Origin: Bdellovibrionales bacterium
GTDB lineage: Bacteria > Bdellovibrionota > Bdellovibrionia > Bdellovibrionales > UBA1609
Direction: 5' to 3'
Length of the DNA: 64,000 nucleotides
Assembly (NCBI GenBank): GCA_020630675.1
Contig: JAHDIR010000002.1
Location: forward strand, 92,518-156,517
This document shows positions 37,848-46,908 of this stretch, one piece after another. Both the position numbers and the translations under genes were made by a program. Below the pieces are notes generated by a model that did no database searches, had not been told where the DNA came from, and saw only the letters and a program-made list of their open reading frames with translations. How positions within the stretch are numbered: position 1 is the stretch's first letter; each line of letters starts with the position of its first letter.

Positions 37848-38894
37848 CTATGCCCTGAAATTGATGAGGTGATGGTAGACATTTTGCCCCGTTACTTTCA
37901 GTACACTGGCGGCAGGAATAGAGACAAGCATTCCTAGGACGCCCATAAGTTGGGCTCCGATAATAATGGCAATGACAACAGAAACCGGGTGAAGGTTTAC
38001 AATTTTAGCGACCACTAAAGGGATAATAAATAACATATCGATGAGCTGAGCAAAGGCGTAAATCCCAATCACTAAAATAACAGGAGCTCCATTAATAAAG
38101 GCAATGATGATGGCTGGAACGGCTCCGATAATGGGGCCAATATAGGGAATTAAATTGGTTAAAGCCGCAAACAAGGCCAGAATATAAGCAAACTTAAAAT
38201 TTATGAGGCTCAGACCAAACCATACAATACTTCCAACAATGACAGCCTCAAGAAGTCTTGCTCGAATAAATTGCCCCATTTGCTCGTTAATTTGATGTTG
38301 CAAGCTAAGAACAAGTTCAAAAAAACTATTGGGTACAATATCAAGAAGAGCTCTTTGAACTTTACGACTATCCTTTAACAAAAAGTAAGCAAAAAAGGGA
38401 GCCAGTAAAATGGTAGTTAGGGATTTAGATAAAAACTGAGGAATATCTTCAAAAATAGACTTGGTCCAACTCACCATAAGAGTTTCTGTTTGCGCACTTA
38501 GGTTTAGCTCCATGGAGGTGTTAATGGTTTCTTCAATTTTAGACTCAATATCAAAAATAAGCTCTTTGGTTCCCTCAATGTATCGGGGAAGCTCATATTG
38601 AAAAGCAGTGATTTGTTCGCTAACGAAAGGGAGTGTCCAGTAGAAAAGGCCACCTATGGTTACAAAAAATAATGTAAAGACTGTTAATGTCGAAATAGAA
38701 CGAGCTAGGCCCTGGCGTTCAGCCCAGTTAACAACGGGGGCTAACGTGTATTTGAGAACAAAAGCCAGTAAAAATGAGAGCAACATATTCTCGACACGTA
38801 ACAAAACTGTGAGAGCAGCTGAAATGATGCCCAGGAAAATAATGAGCTTGAGAATTTCAATTCTTTTAAGCCGACTTTGTTGAATATGTACCAT
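37848..38894 (-). CDS. AI-2E family (PerM-like) membrane protein
   Basis: 348 residues with about eight membrane segments: two or three near the N-terminus, a soluble loop about 90-150, and a dense C-terminal group. ALTNLIPYIGPIIGAVPAIIIAF and HPVSVVIAIIIGAQLMGVLGMLVSIPAASVLKV are family signatures. Members move quorum signals or Na+/H+, but the substrate cannot be assigned. It starts four bases after the cNMP-binding gene, so the two are cotranscribed. Confidence 0.88.
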   Translation of the reverse strand: MVHIQQSRLKRIEILKLIIFLGIISAALTVLLRVENMLLSFLLAFVLKYTLAPVVNWAERQGLARSISTLTVFTLFFVTIGGLFYWTLPFVSEQITAFQYELPRYIEGTKELIFDIESKIEETINTSMELNLSAQTETLMVSWTKSIFEDIPQFLSKSLTTILLAPFFAYFLLKDSRKVQRALLDIVPNSFFELVLSLQHQINEQMGQFIRARLLEAVIVGSIVWFGLSLINFKFAYILALFAALTNLIPYIGPIIGAVPAIIIAFINGAPVILVIGIYAFAQLIDMLFIIPLVVAKIVNLHPVSVVIAIIIGAQLMGVLGMLVSIPAASVLKVTGQNVYHHLINFRA

Positions 38895-38898
38895 TAAG

Positions 38899-39429
38899 TT
38901 ATGCCTTTAGCGAATCGATTTGTTTTTTTAGTTCAGAAATTTTCCTAGCCGTTTCTGCAAGACGTCGCCCAAGAATTTGTGAAAGTTTTAAAAGAATTTT
39001 CGAGCCAATTTCAGGGTTAGACTTTAACAAATTTTGTAAATCAGGCTGGAAAAAACCAATGAGTTGTACCTCGACAAGAGCTTTGGCTGAGGCGGTTCGG
39101 CGACTGTTTTCTTCGATGAGGGAGATCTCTCCCATAATGTCATTCTCTTCAAGGCGAGTAATAAATTCATCTTTAGGCTCTTTGCTGGTGTTATTGGCCT
39201 TTTCAATAAATATATCGACCTTTCCTTTTAAAATAATATACATGCCCACGCCAATTTCGTTTTGTCGAAAAATAAGTTCGCCATGGCGGTAGTGGCGAAC
39301 ATGGAGAAAATCCACAACCGTTTTTAGTTCCGAGCGACTTAGGCCTTCAAAAATAATATTATTTGAAATGGCCTTGAAGACAGCATCTTCACTCTTCTTA
39401 AAAAGGTTATCCCATAAATAGTTAATCAT
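38899..39429 (-). CDS. Cyclic-nucleotide-binding-domain protein without DNA-binding domain
   Basis: 176 residues. A cNMP-binding beta roll covers about 25-145: LKTVVDFLHVRHYRHGELIFRQNEIGVGMYIILKGKVDIFIE, then the phosphate-cassette region as MGEISLIEENSRRTASAKALVEV. A short coiled coil ends it (RRLAETARKISELKKQIDSLKA). No helix-turn-helix is present, so it is not a Crp-type activator. The ATG at 39429 overlaps the stop of the preceding gene in ATGA, giving coupled translation; the longer frame from 39477 lies inside that gene. Confidence 0.85.
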   Translation of the reverse strand: MINYLWDNLFKKSEDAVFKAISNNIIFEGLSRSELKTVVDFLHVRHYRHGELIFRQNEIGVGMYIILKGKVDIFIEKANNTSKEPKDEFITRLEENDIMGEISLIEENSRRTASAKALVEVQLIGFFQPDLQNLLKSNPEIGSKILLKLSQILGRRLAETARKISELKKQIDSLKA

Positions 39430-40202
39430 AAGTTGAGTTCTCCAGAGGTTGGCAGTAAATGCTTTGTTTCGACCCAACCACGATTGCCTTGGCGTGTTTG
39501 AATTTTAGCCCAAAGGTCTTTGGTGTGATCAATAATGATTTCACTACCTGGTAAAATTTCATGAATAACTATATCACTGCTATTAGGGCTGAGGTAAACG
39601 GGAGTTCCATTGCTGATAGTTGTGGCGCGTGGGTTTTTTATGTCGATAACTTTAGCGATCAACAAAAAAGAAAAAATAAAAAAACTGGCAGAGAGAAAAA
39701 TAAAGCGACTAGAAACAGGCGGCATAGGAAAGTTATTTTTAAATGCAATATACCTTCGCGAAAAATACTTTATAGCTGTACTGGCGGCCCCAACAAGCAC
39801 CAGGGTAAAAACAATGAGTATATGTTGTAGGGTAAAGTAACTGAGCACGAGACCTCTAAACTTTTCCCAAAAAGTGGTGCGACCAGACCGGGGCAAATTC
39901 TTTTCAATTGATTTAAGAGATCGTCGTGTTTGGCGGTGCCAAGGGTTAATGTGTAGAACCCTTCTCCAGTAACCAGCAGCGGCAGCAAAATTTCCATTTT
40001 TTAACTCTGCTAAACCTAGATTATAAAGGCTATTAACGCTACTAGGCGATTCTTTGATGGCTAAGGAAAATTTGTTGATGGCCTCTTTATAGTTTTGCTG
40101 CTTAAAGCTATTGATGCCTTCTTGGAATTTATCTTGAGGAGTGTCATTGGCGAACAATGAAAGTGAGCACAATATAATAAATGTGAAAAGTAAATTAATC
40201 AT
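39426..40202 (-). CDS. TPR and SH3-like domain membrane protein (BatE-like layout)
   Basis: 258 residues. Signal peptide or first helix (MINLLFTFIILCSLSLFA), two or three TPR units (about 25-100, KQQNYKEAINKFSLAIKESPSSVNSLYNLGLAELKNGNFAAAAGYWRRVLHINP), then two membrane helices (about 115-140 and 165-187). A C-terminal bacterial SH3-like domain follows, ending in a VETKHLLP motif. This order matches BatE of aerotolerance operons, but BatA-D are not adjacent, so function is open. First gene of a three-gene unit with the cNMP-binding protein and the AI-2E protein. Confidence 0.7.
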   Translation of the reverse strand: MINLLFTFIILCSLSLFANDTPQDKFQEGINSFKQQNYKEAINKFSLAIKESPSSVNSLYNLGLAELKNGNFAAAAGYWRRVLHINPWHRQTRRSLKSIEKNLPRSGRTTFWEKFRGLVLSYFTLQHILIVFTLVLVGAASTAIKYFSRRYIAFKNNFPMPPVSSRFIFLSASFFIFSFLLIAKVIDIKNPRATTISNGTPVYLSPNSSDIVIHEILPGSEIIIDHTKDLWAKIQTRQGNRGWVETKHLLPTSGELNL

Positions 40203-40238
40203 AGAGGCTTTTAGTTTAAGAACGAAAATTACATCTGT

Positions 40239-40272
40239 AAAGAAAGAAGAGAAAAGTGGCTCTTTTTTCTTT
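40239..40272 (+). promoter_or_regulatory. Terminator-like hairpin in the leader of the AST operon
   Basis: Purine arm AAAGAAAGAAGAG (40239-40251) pairs with pyrimidine arm CTCTTTTTTCTTT (40260-40272), one mismatch, 8-base loop, followed by more T. It lies 44 bases before the aminotransferase ATG, in a divergent gap where no upstream plus-strand gene needs terminating. This suggests an attenuator. Confidence 0.5.
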
Positions 40273-40316
40273 TTAGTGATAGATATTAACCCTTGTTCAA
40301 ATCCTAGGGGGCTTAT

Positions 40317-41696
40317 ATGTCAAACGAACTATTGGGTGCAAAACTAGACCAATCCAAAGAAATTGATTCAAAAATAGATCAAATTGTAAATGAAGTCATG
40401 TCTGTCAATTCGCACATTAAGGGGCCATCGGCACCAAAGAGTTCGTTGATTGAATCAGCACAAGCCCATATTGATAAGGTCGGCACCAACCGTGGAAGAC
40501 CTCTTTTTTACCCGTATATAGGGACAGGAGCTGGAAATGGCCCCTATGTAGAGCTCGAAGATGGAAGTGTTAAAATTGACTTAATCAACGGAATTGGAAT
40601 TCATGTGCTTGGTCATTCTCATCCCAAAATTTTACAAGCAAGCTTGAAGGCGGCAACCTCAGATATTGTTATTCAAGGAAACTTACAGCCGAATAAAGAA
40701 TACTCTCTTTTGGGACAAAAGCTTTTAGATCTTGCTGGTAAAAATAGTCGTCTTAAACATGTTTGGCTCACGACCTCGGGGTCTATGTCAGGAGAAAATG
40801 CTCTTAAAGCTTGTCGTCAGTACAAGAGCCCAGCCAAAATGATTATTTCGATGAAAAATGCTTTTGCTGGTCGCTCAACAATGATGGCCGAAATTACAGA
40901 TAACCCGTCCCTAAAACAAGGCTTACCTTCTTATGGGGAGGTAACTCGGGTTCCTTTTTACGACAAAAATGATCCAAAAAGCACAGAAAAGTCCTTTGCA
41001 GCCTTTAAAGAGATTGTGGCCAAACATGAGGGAGATATTAGCTGTTTTTGTTTTGAACCTATGCAAGGAGAAGGCGGTTATAATTCAGCTCCTAGAGAGT
41101 TCTTTATACCCATGTTAGATTTTTGCAAAGAAAAGGGAATTCCTGTTTGGGCCGATGAAGTTCAAACTTTTTGTCGAACCGGAGAGTTTTTTGCTTATGA
41201 AACTTTAGGCTTTGGGGACTATGTAGATGTCTGCACTGTAGCAAAAACTTTACAAGTTGGTGCTACTTTATATACCGACGAATTAAACCCCAAGCCAGGT
41301 TTAGTGTCTGGAACATTTGCCGGAGCTTCTGTGGCTTTAGCTGCTGGCCATGCCGCGTTGTCTGAGTTAGAAGATGGTTATATGGGGGCGAATGGCAAAA
41401 TTCAAAAAATCCATGATGATTTTGTTGGAATGCTAAATGAACTTAACCAAGGAAGTTGCCGCGGTCTTTTGCAAGATGCCGGTGGTTTAGGTTTGATGGT
41501 GGCTGTGACTCCACTGGATGGCTCTCGAGAAAAAATGATTGCCCTACTTAAAGTTTTATTCAAGAACGGTTTAATGACTTTTGGCTGTGGGAAAGGCCCA
41601 TTTCGATTAAGGTTTCTATTGCCAGCTATTCTAAATTCAAAAGATATTCAAGTTTGCAAAGAAATAATAGAGAAGTCTGTTTTGGAGTTGGCTTGA
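40317..41696 (+). CDS. Class III aminotransferase (putative succinylornithine transaminase)
   Basis: 459-residue PLP enzyme, fold type I class III. GIGIHVLGHSHPKI, WLTTSGSMSGENALKACR, FEPMQGEGGYNSAP, ADEVQTFCRTGEFFA and VAKTLQVGA (PLP-binding Lys) are present. It is about 50 residues longer than AstC/ArgD, and the TLQVGA region resembles lysine 6-aminotransferase types. The role is inferred from neighbours: with AstA and AstD downstream it should turn N2-succinylornithine into succinylglutamate semialdehyde. AGGGGG precedes the ATG. Its TGA overlaps the next start. Confidence 0.78.
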   Translation: MSNELLGAKLDQSKEIDSKIDQIVNEVMSVNSHIKGPSAPKSSLIESAQAHIDKVGTNRGRPLFYPYIGTGAGNGPYVELEDGSVKIDLINGIGIHVLGHSHPKILQASLKAATSDIVIQGNLQPNKEYSLLGQKLLDLAGKNSRLKHVWLTTSGSMSGENALKACRQYKSPAKMIISMKNAFAGRSTMMAEITDNPSLKQGLPSYGEVTRVPFYDKNDPKSTEKSFAAFKEIVAKHEGDISCFCFEPMQGEGGYNSAPREFFIPMLDFCKEKGIPVWADEVQTFCRTGEFFAYETLGFGDYVDVCTVAKTLQVGATLYTDELNPKPGLVSGTFAGASVALAAGHAALSELEDGYMGANGKIQKIHDDFVGMLNELNQGSCRGLLQDAGGLGLMVAVTPLDGSREKMIALLKVLFKNGLMTFGCGKGPFRLRFLLPAILNSKDIQVCKEIIEKSVLELA

Positions 41697-43048
41697 ATTT
41701 TTTAGAGGCAGCTCAAAAGCTAATCTCTATTGAAAGTAGTCCAGACATTGGTACTTCAGATGCTGTGAAGTACCTTGCCCATTTAGCCAAAAAAGAAACA
41801 AATTTTGAAGTAGAAATACTTCCTTCTCCCCATTTTGGTGAAGATCATTGCAATTTACTTATAAAGCTAAAAGCGCCAGAAAAAACAAATAAGCCCGGGT
41901 TGTTATTGCTTTCTCACCTAGACACTACAGACCCTGGCAGTTATGGGCAGTGGACAAAAACCCATGGCAACCCCTTTAGGGCTTCTATTTATGGGGATGA
42001 AATGTTTGGTTTGGGCGTGACGAATAAATTAGATTTTTTATCTAAGTTGAAGGCTTTAATGTCTGTTGATGTTAAAAATTTAAAAAAAGATATTTACTTA
42101 CTGGGCACCCATGGACAAGAGCTAGGGCTTCTTGGTGTCAGAGAGTTTTTAACAGACAATAAAATTAGTTTTGATCAGGCTTTGGTTGGTCACCCCACAA
42201 ATTTAAATTTGATTCATCAAGGTTTAGGTGTTTCGGTTGTTGAAATTGATGTTCCTTTCTCAAAAGAGGAGCTGGCCTTTCAAGAAACTCATAACTTGGC
42301 TGATAACAGCTTTACTCAAAGCAAAGTCTTTAGGGGAAAAGGGGCTCATTCTGCCAACCCACAGCAGGGAGAAAATGCGGTCGAAAAAATGTTTGAGTTT
42401 TTATCTCATATGCCAAGCGTGGTAACGATGGGAATGAATGGCGGAATTATGAACAACACCGTTCCTGAGTACGCAACGTTAGAGTTTGTTATGTCTGGAA
42501 GTGTGTCTAATAATATTGCTGATAAACTTTTGAGTATCTATGGTGAAGTTAAAAAGTTAAGAAACCACTTTAAAGAGCACCCTATGGAAGGCTTTGAATC
42601 CAAATATTCTCTTCTAAATATTGGAATGGTCAGAAGCTCTAATTTTGGTATTACCATGACAGGTAATTGCCGGTTACTTCCGTCTGTTCGTGAAAAAGAA
42701 TACAGACATTGGTTAACCAGTTTAAAACAGTTTTGCGAGAGTAAGGGGTCTAAATTTCAATTAAAACGACATATACCTTCTTTTCATCAAGATCAAAATT
42801 CAAATTGGCTGCTTGAAATGAAAGAAGTGCTTAAAGAACTTCCTATAAGTTCAAAGAACGATGGTAATGGAGCGTCCTCCGTTTGCACAGAGGCCAACCT
42901 TATTGGTAAAAGGGGAGTGGATTGCCTTTTATTTGGGGCGGGAGTGGGGCCAGGAAATTCTCACCAGCCCAATGAGTCGGTTAGTATAAGCGACTTGAAG
43001 CAATCAACGGCTTTTTATACAAAAACTTTAAAACGGATGTGTTTATGA
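41693..43048 (+). CDS. M20-fold protein with altered metal and catalytic positions
   Basis: 451 residues from a TTG at 41693 that overlaps the aminotransferase stop (TTGA) and has GGAG five bases upstream. The M20 (ArgE/DapE) fold is clear: LLLLSHLDTTDPG (H75, D77), a dimerisation domain with GKGAHSANPQQGENAV, and a C-terminal GNSHQPNES His. Key sites differ from active enzymes. The bridging Asp is Asn111 (GLGVTNK), the catalytic Glu is Gln142 (HGQELG, with Glu143 kept), and the acidic ligand after the VG motif is His167 (VGHPTN). By position it might replace AstE, the desuccinylase, but a normal two-zinc mechanism looks doubtful. Confidence 0.72.
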   Translation: MNFLEAAQKLISIESSPDIGTSDAVKYLAHLAKKETNFEVEILPSPHFGEDHCNLLIKLKAPEKTNKPGLLLLSHLDTTDPGSYGQWTKTHGNPFRASIYGDEMFGLGVTNKLDFLSKLKALMSVDVKNLKKDIYLLGTHGQELGLLGVREFLTDNKISFDQALVGHPTNLNLIHQGLGVSVVEIDVPFSKEELAFQETHNLADNSFTQSKVFRGKGAHSANPQQGENAVEKMFEFLSHMPSVVTMGMNGGIMNNTVPEYATLEFVMSGSVSNNIADKLLSIYGEVKKLRNHFKEHPMEGFESKYSLLNIGMVRSSNFGITMTGNCRLLPSVREKEYRHWLTSLKQFCESKGSKFQLKRHIPSFHQDQNSNWLLEMKEVLKELPISSKNDGNGASSVCTEANLIGKRGVDCLLFGAGVGPGNSHQPNESVSISDLKQSTAFYTKTLKRMCL

Positions 43049-44064
43049 ATTTTATAGTTAGACCAGTTCAAGAAAAAGACTTAGTACACCTAGAAAACTT
43101 AGCCAGTCAATTTTCGTTGCTGAATTTACCTCCGGATAAAAAAATTATTTCTGAAAAAATTCAACTGAGTAATGAGTCTTTTGCTGGTAGGGTTCCTGTG
43201 GAAAAAGCCACATATATGTTGGTGACTGAAGACCTTGAAAATAATTGGGTGGTTGGGAGTTCTCAGGTTAAGGCCCAGCATGGTAGTGAACAAAATCCTA
43301 CGTATAGTTTTAAACTGAATAAAAAAGAAATGTTTAGTAAATCTTTGGGAGTGGGTTTTATTCACCAAGTTTTAAGTTTAAAAACAACAACGAATGGGCC
43401 CTCCGAATTTGGTGGCCTGGTGGTTCACAAAGGTTATCGCCGTCGTCCTGAAAAAGTTGGTAAGCTGACCAGTCTCTCACGCTTTGTTTTTGCCGGGATG
43501 AACTCGGAGTTATTTAAAGAAGAGTGGCATGCGGAGATGGCTCCTCCGTTGACAGATGAGGGCCGAAGTGAGTTCTGGGAGGCTTTAGGGCGTCGTTTTA
43601 CTGGTATGCCTTATCAGGAAGCGGATCGTTTGAGCCATCAAAATAAAGAATTTATTGAAAGCCTTTTCCCAAAAGAAGATATACACCTAGCTCTTTTAGA
43701 TTCTCAGGCAAGGCTGGTTATGGGGCGTGTGAGTGATCAAACCGCCGGGGCATTGCACCTACTGCAAAAAATAGGGTTTAAAGATAAAAATGAAATTGAC
43801 CCCTTTGATGGTGGGCCTCACTTTGGTGTGAAAAAAGAAGATGTGACCTTGATTAAGAATAGTCAAACTCTGGAGCTAATGCTTAAGGGGCAGACCCACC
43901 AAGACTTTGACTCTTTTGGCTTGATAGGTGTAGGGAGCGGAGCCAATATTAGAGTGGCGCAATCTTCTTACGTTAAAAGAGAAAATAAAATCATTTTACC
44001 AGAGCCTATTTTACGAAACCTAGAGCTGAGTGCCGGTGAAAAAATATTTGTCACACATGAGTAG
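43045..44064 (+). CDS. astA: Arginine N-succinyltransferase AstA
   Basis: 339 residues, the usual AstA length. It succinylates arginine, the first step of the AST pathway. FIVRPVQEKDLVHLENLA, PTYSFKLNKKEMFSKSLGVGFIHQVLSL, GPSEFGGLVVHKGYRRRPEKVGKLTSLSRFVFAGM and FGVKKEDVTLIKNSQ follow the family closely. The ATG at 43045 overlaps the M20 stop in ATGA; an upstream GTG at 43039 is less likely. The second enzyme, AstB dihydrolase, is not in the window. Confidence 0.92.
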   Translation: MNFIVRPVQEKDLVHLENLASQFSLLNLPPDKKIISEKIQLSNESFAGRVPVEKATYMLVTEDLENNWVVGSSQVKAQHGSEQNPTYSFKLNKKEMFSKSLGVGFIHQVLSLKTTTNGPSEFGGLVVHKGYRRRPEKVGKLTSLSRFVFAGMNSELFKEEWHAEMAPPLTDEGRSEFWEALGRRFTGMPYQEADRLSHQNKEFIESLFPKEDIHLALLDSQARLVMGRVSDQTAGALHLLQKIGFKDKNEIDPFDGGPHFGVKKEDVTLIKNSQTLELMLKGQTHQDFDSFGLIGVGSGANIRVAQSSYVKRENKIILPEPILRNLELSAGEKIFVTHE

Positions 44065-44199
44065 CACTTAGGTCTTAAAATTCTTTATAAAACGATAAGC
44101 GTTCTCTTTATTTTTGAACTTTAATGAAGTGATCTGATCTTGATCATTGACCCCCCTTGTTGATGGTTTTTCCTCATGGCCGTTTATTTTATTTTGCTT

Positions 44200-44205
44200 T
44201 ATACT
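44200..44205 (+). promoter_or_regulatory. Possible -10 element before astD
   Basis: TATACT at 44200-44205, 35 bases before the astD ATG, in a 175-base gap after astA. The -35 position (TGGCCG) is poor, so this is tentative; the gap itself suggests astD can be expressed separately. Confidence 0.3.
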
Positions 44206-44239
44206 TTTGTTTTAAGAGAATATTTGCCGCGGAGGGAAA

Positions 44240-45748
44240 ATGTCTGATCTTAAGCCAATGGATTATTTAGGGGACTATATTAATGGAGGGTTTGTTAAGC
44301 CTTCTAAGTCAGATGGAGAATGGGAAATTCAATCCCCAGCCGACCTTAAAGATAGGGTGTTTTCTGTTGAGTATAGTTATGACCATATTGAACAAGCGTG
44401 TCAGGCGGCAAAAAAAGCTTATAAAAGCTGGAGGTATACAAGCCTTGAAGAAAGAAAAAATTTATTATTAAGATTACAAGAAGTGTATTTAGCTCACAAA
44501 GAAGAGATGGCTCAAATTATATCTCGAGAGACAGGAAAACCTTCTTGGGAAGCAATGACTGAAGCTAATGCCTTGGCTGGAAAAATTAAAATCACTATTG
44601 AGCACTCTTTGAAGTTAGTTGAAACAGAAATTATCAAAGACGCATTACCTAAAACAGACGGCGTTGTTCGTTATAAATCAAGGGGTGTAATGGCTGTGAT
44701 TGGCCCTTTTAATTTCCCTGCTCACCTGCCAAATGGACATATTGTTCCAGCTCTTTTGACGGGCAATACAATAGTTTTTAAGCCCTCCGATAAAACGCCA
44801 GCTGTCGGCCAATTTATGGCTAAAATGTTTGATGAGGCTGGCTTTCCAAAAGGTGTTTTTAACTTAGTGCAAGGCCTTGGTGAAAGTGGAAAGCGTTTGG
44901 TTGGACATGAAAGTGTTGATGGAATTTTATTTACGGGCTCATATGATGTGGGTTTAAAAATCAAACAAGAAACCATGACCCATCATTGGAAAATTTTAGC
45001 TTTAGAGATGGGAGGTAAAAATACCTCCATAATTTGGGACGACGCAGATCTTGAAAAATCAATTTATGATAGTCTGCTAGGTTGTTTTTTGACCGCAGGG
45101 CAAAGGTGCTCTTGCACGAGTAAGCTGGTTTTACATGCTTCAGTTTATGATGAGTTTGTTGAAAAATTTCACAACGCAGCGAAAAAAATTAAAGTGGGTC
45201 ATTGGAGTGAAAAAAACTTTATGGGCCCACTTATAAGTAAAGACTCTGTGGATAAGTATATTCGCTTTCAAGAAATTGCTGGCCGTGAGGGAGCTGAAAG
45301 TTTAATGAGAGGAAAGGCTTTGTCTCCGGGTTACGATGGTTTTTATGTTTCTCCTAGCATTAACTTGGTGGGAGAGTTTGATGAAAGTTCCGTTTATCAA
45401 AAAAGTGAAATTTTCGGACCGAATGTTGCCGTATATAAAGTAGACGACTTTGACCAAGCATTATCAATTACAAATGCTTCTGGCTTTGGTTTGGCAGCGT
45501 CTTTATTTACAAAAAATAAAAGTTTATATGAAAAAGCATTAGTGGAAGCTAAGGTTGGATTACTTAATTGGAATCGTACAACAAATGGTGCAAGTTCTCG
45601 TCTTCCTTTTGGTGGTATGGGAAAATCAGGAAATGGTCGACCATCGGCACATTTTGCTGTTCAATATTGCACATCTCCAGTTGCCTCTTTAGAGGATTAT
45701 AATACTTTTAACCCTGAATCTGTTATGACAGGGTTAGACTACCCTTAA
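44240..45748 (+). CDS. astD: N-succinylglutamate 5-semialdehyde dehydrogenase AstD
   Basis: 502-residue aldehyde dehydrogenase. VMAVIGPFNFPAHLPNGHIVPALLTGNTIVFKPSDKTPAVG is the NAD-binding region, ALEMGGKN holds the general-base Glu, and GQRCSCTSKLVL carries the catalytic Cys. FNFPAHLPNGHIVPAL is typical of AstD. It oxidises succinylglutamate semialdehyde to succinylglutamate, giving NADH. GGAGGGAAA lies directly before the ATG. Confidence 0.9.
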   Translation: MSDLKPMDYLGDYINGGFVKPSKSDGEWEIQSPADLKDRVFSVEYSYDHIEQACQAAKKAYKSWRYTSLEERKNLLLRLQEVYLAHKEEMAQIISRETGKPSWEAMTEANALAGKIKITIEHSLKLVETEIIKDALPKTDGVVRYKSRGVMAVIGPFNFPAHLPNGHIVPALLTGNTIVFKPSDKTPAVGQFMAKMFDEAGFPKGVFNLVQGLGESGKRLVGHESVDGILFTGSYDVGLKIKQETMTHHWKILALEMGGKNTSIIWDDADLEKSIYDSLLGCFLTAGQRCSCTSKLVLHASVYDEFVEKFHNAAKKIKVGHWSEKNFMGPLISKDSVDKYIRFQEIAGREGAESLMRGKALSPGYDGFYVSPSINLVGEFDESSVYQKSEIFGPNVAVYKVDDFDQALSITNASGFGLAASLFTKNKSLYEKALVEAKVGLLNWNRTTNGASSRLPFGGMGKSGNGRPSAHFAVQYCTSPVASLEDYNTFNPESVMTGLDYP

Positions 45749-45793
45749 GTTTTGTGCCATTGAAAAGTGCCTTTTAGAGAAGGAATATTAAAT

Positions 45794-46840
45794 ATGAAAT
45801 ACTTTGTAAGTTTCTTGTTTGTGTCAGTCATTGCAGTGAGTGCTTATGTTTTAACAAGCCTCAATTCTTTGGAGCAAAGCACTGCCATTGAAAAAACAGA
45901 ACAACTTTATGTTCTTGAGATGGGTTCAAACTTTCATCGAGTGCTATCAGAAGTTTCTCAGTTGGGTTATCTTGAAAGCAATTTATTTATTAAACTGTAT
46001 GCTAAGGCGACAGGGTATAACGCCAAAATTAAAGCCGGTGAGTATTCACTAACTCCATCATTGTCTCAGCTTCAAGTTCTAGAGTTGCTCACCACCGGTA
46101 AGTCTAAAGACATGAAAGTCACGTTTCAAGAGGGTTTGAATATTCATGATATGGCAAAAATTTTGGAGTCTAAGGGCCTTTATAAATATTCTGATTTTTT
46201 AAACGTTGTTCGAGATAAAAAATTTGTGAAAGAGATTTTAGGGAAAGACCTGCCTAGTTTTGAGGGGTATTTATTTCCTGAAACATACTTTCTAAGTAAA
46301 AACACGACGGTTAAAGCATTGATAAAAAAAATGGTTCATAATTTTTTTAAAAATTATGAATTAAGTTTATCAGGGGCTCAGATGAAGCTAGACAGGACCA
46401 CCCATGTAGTTTTAGCCAGTATGATAGAAAAAGAAACAGGAGCTCCTGAAGAAAGAAACTTAATATCTTCTGTTTTTCATAATCGAATTGGTTTGAAAAT
46501 GAGGCTACAAAGTGATCCAACCATTTTATATGGAATTTTCGATAAAACAGGAATATACCCATCTAATATAAGAAAAAAAGATATATTAGAAAAAACGAGA
46601 TACAACACTTACGCAGTGCCAGGCCTTCCTTATGGGCCTATAGCTAACCCAGGGCTGGCTTCCTTGAAGGCTGCAGTTAACCCAGTCCCTTCAAAAAAAC
46701 TTTATTTTGTGAGCAGAAATGACGGAACTCATGTTTTTTCTGAAACTCTTAAGCAGCACAATACAGCCGTTAGAAAGTTTCAGATGGACCCGAGGGCAAG
46801 ACAAGGAAAGTCTTGGCGTGACCGGACAAAAAGGAAATAA
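45794..46840 (+). CDS. mltG: Endolytic murein transglycosylase MltG
   Basis: 348 residues from the ATG at 45794 (GAAGGA upstream). One N-terminal membrane helix (KYFVSFLFVSVIAVSAYVL), a LysM-like region (about 75-120, IKAGEYSLTPSLSQLQVLELLTTGK), then the YceG catalytic domain with ASMIEKETG, whose Glu is catalytic, and RLQSDPTILYG, YNTYAVPGLPYGPIANPGLASLKAAVNP. It cleaves nascent glycan strands and sets their length, at the outer face of the inner membrane. Confidence 0.93.
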   Translation: MKYFVSFLFVSVIAVSAYVLTSLNSLEQSTAIEKTEQLYVLEMGSNFHRVLSEVSQLGYLESNLFIKLYAKATGYNAKIKAGEYSLTPSLSQLQVLELLTTGKSKDMKVTFQEGLNIHDMAKILESKGLYKYSDFLNVVRDKKFVKEILGKDLPSFEGYLFPETYFLSKNTTVKALIKKMVHNFFKNYELSLSGAQMKLDRTTHVVLASMIEKETGAPEERNLISSVFHNRIGLKMRLQSDPTILYGIFDKTGIYPSNIRKKDILEKTRYNTYAVPGLPYGPIANPGLASLKAAVNPVPSKKLYFVSRNDGTHVFSETLKQHNTAVRKFQMDPRARQGKSWRDRTKRK

Positions 46841-46908
46841 AGTTATTTTTTGAAATTGATTTCAAAAGATGCTATTGGTTGGCCATTCATTTTTAAGGAG
46901 TGGCGACT

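Noticed and set aside
40286..40310. tRNA T-arm-like sequence (GTTCAAATCC with partly pairing flanks)
   Set aside because: No acceptor, D or anticodon arm lies upstream, and the stretch overlaps the ribosome site of the aminotransferase gene.
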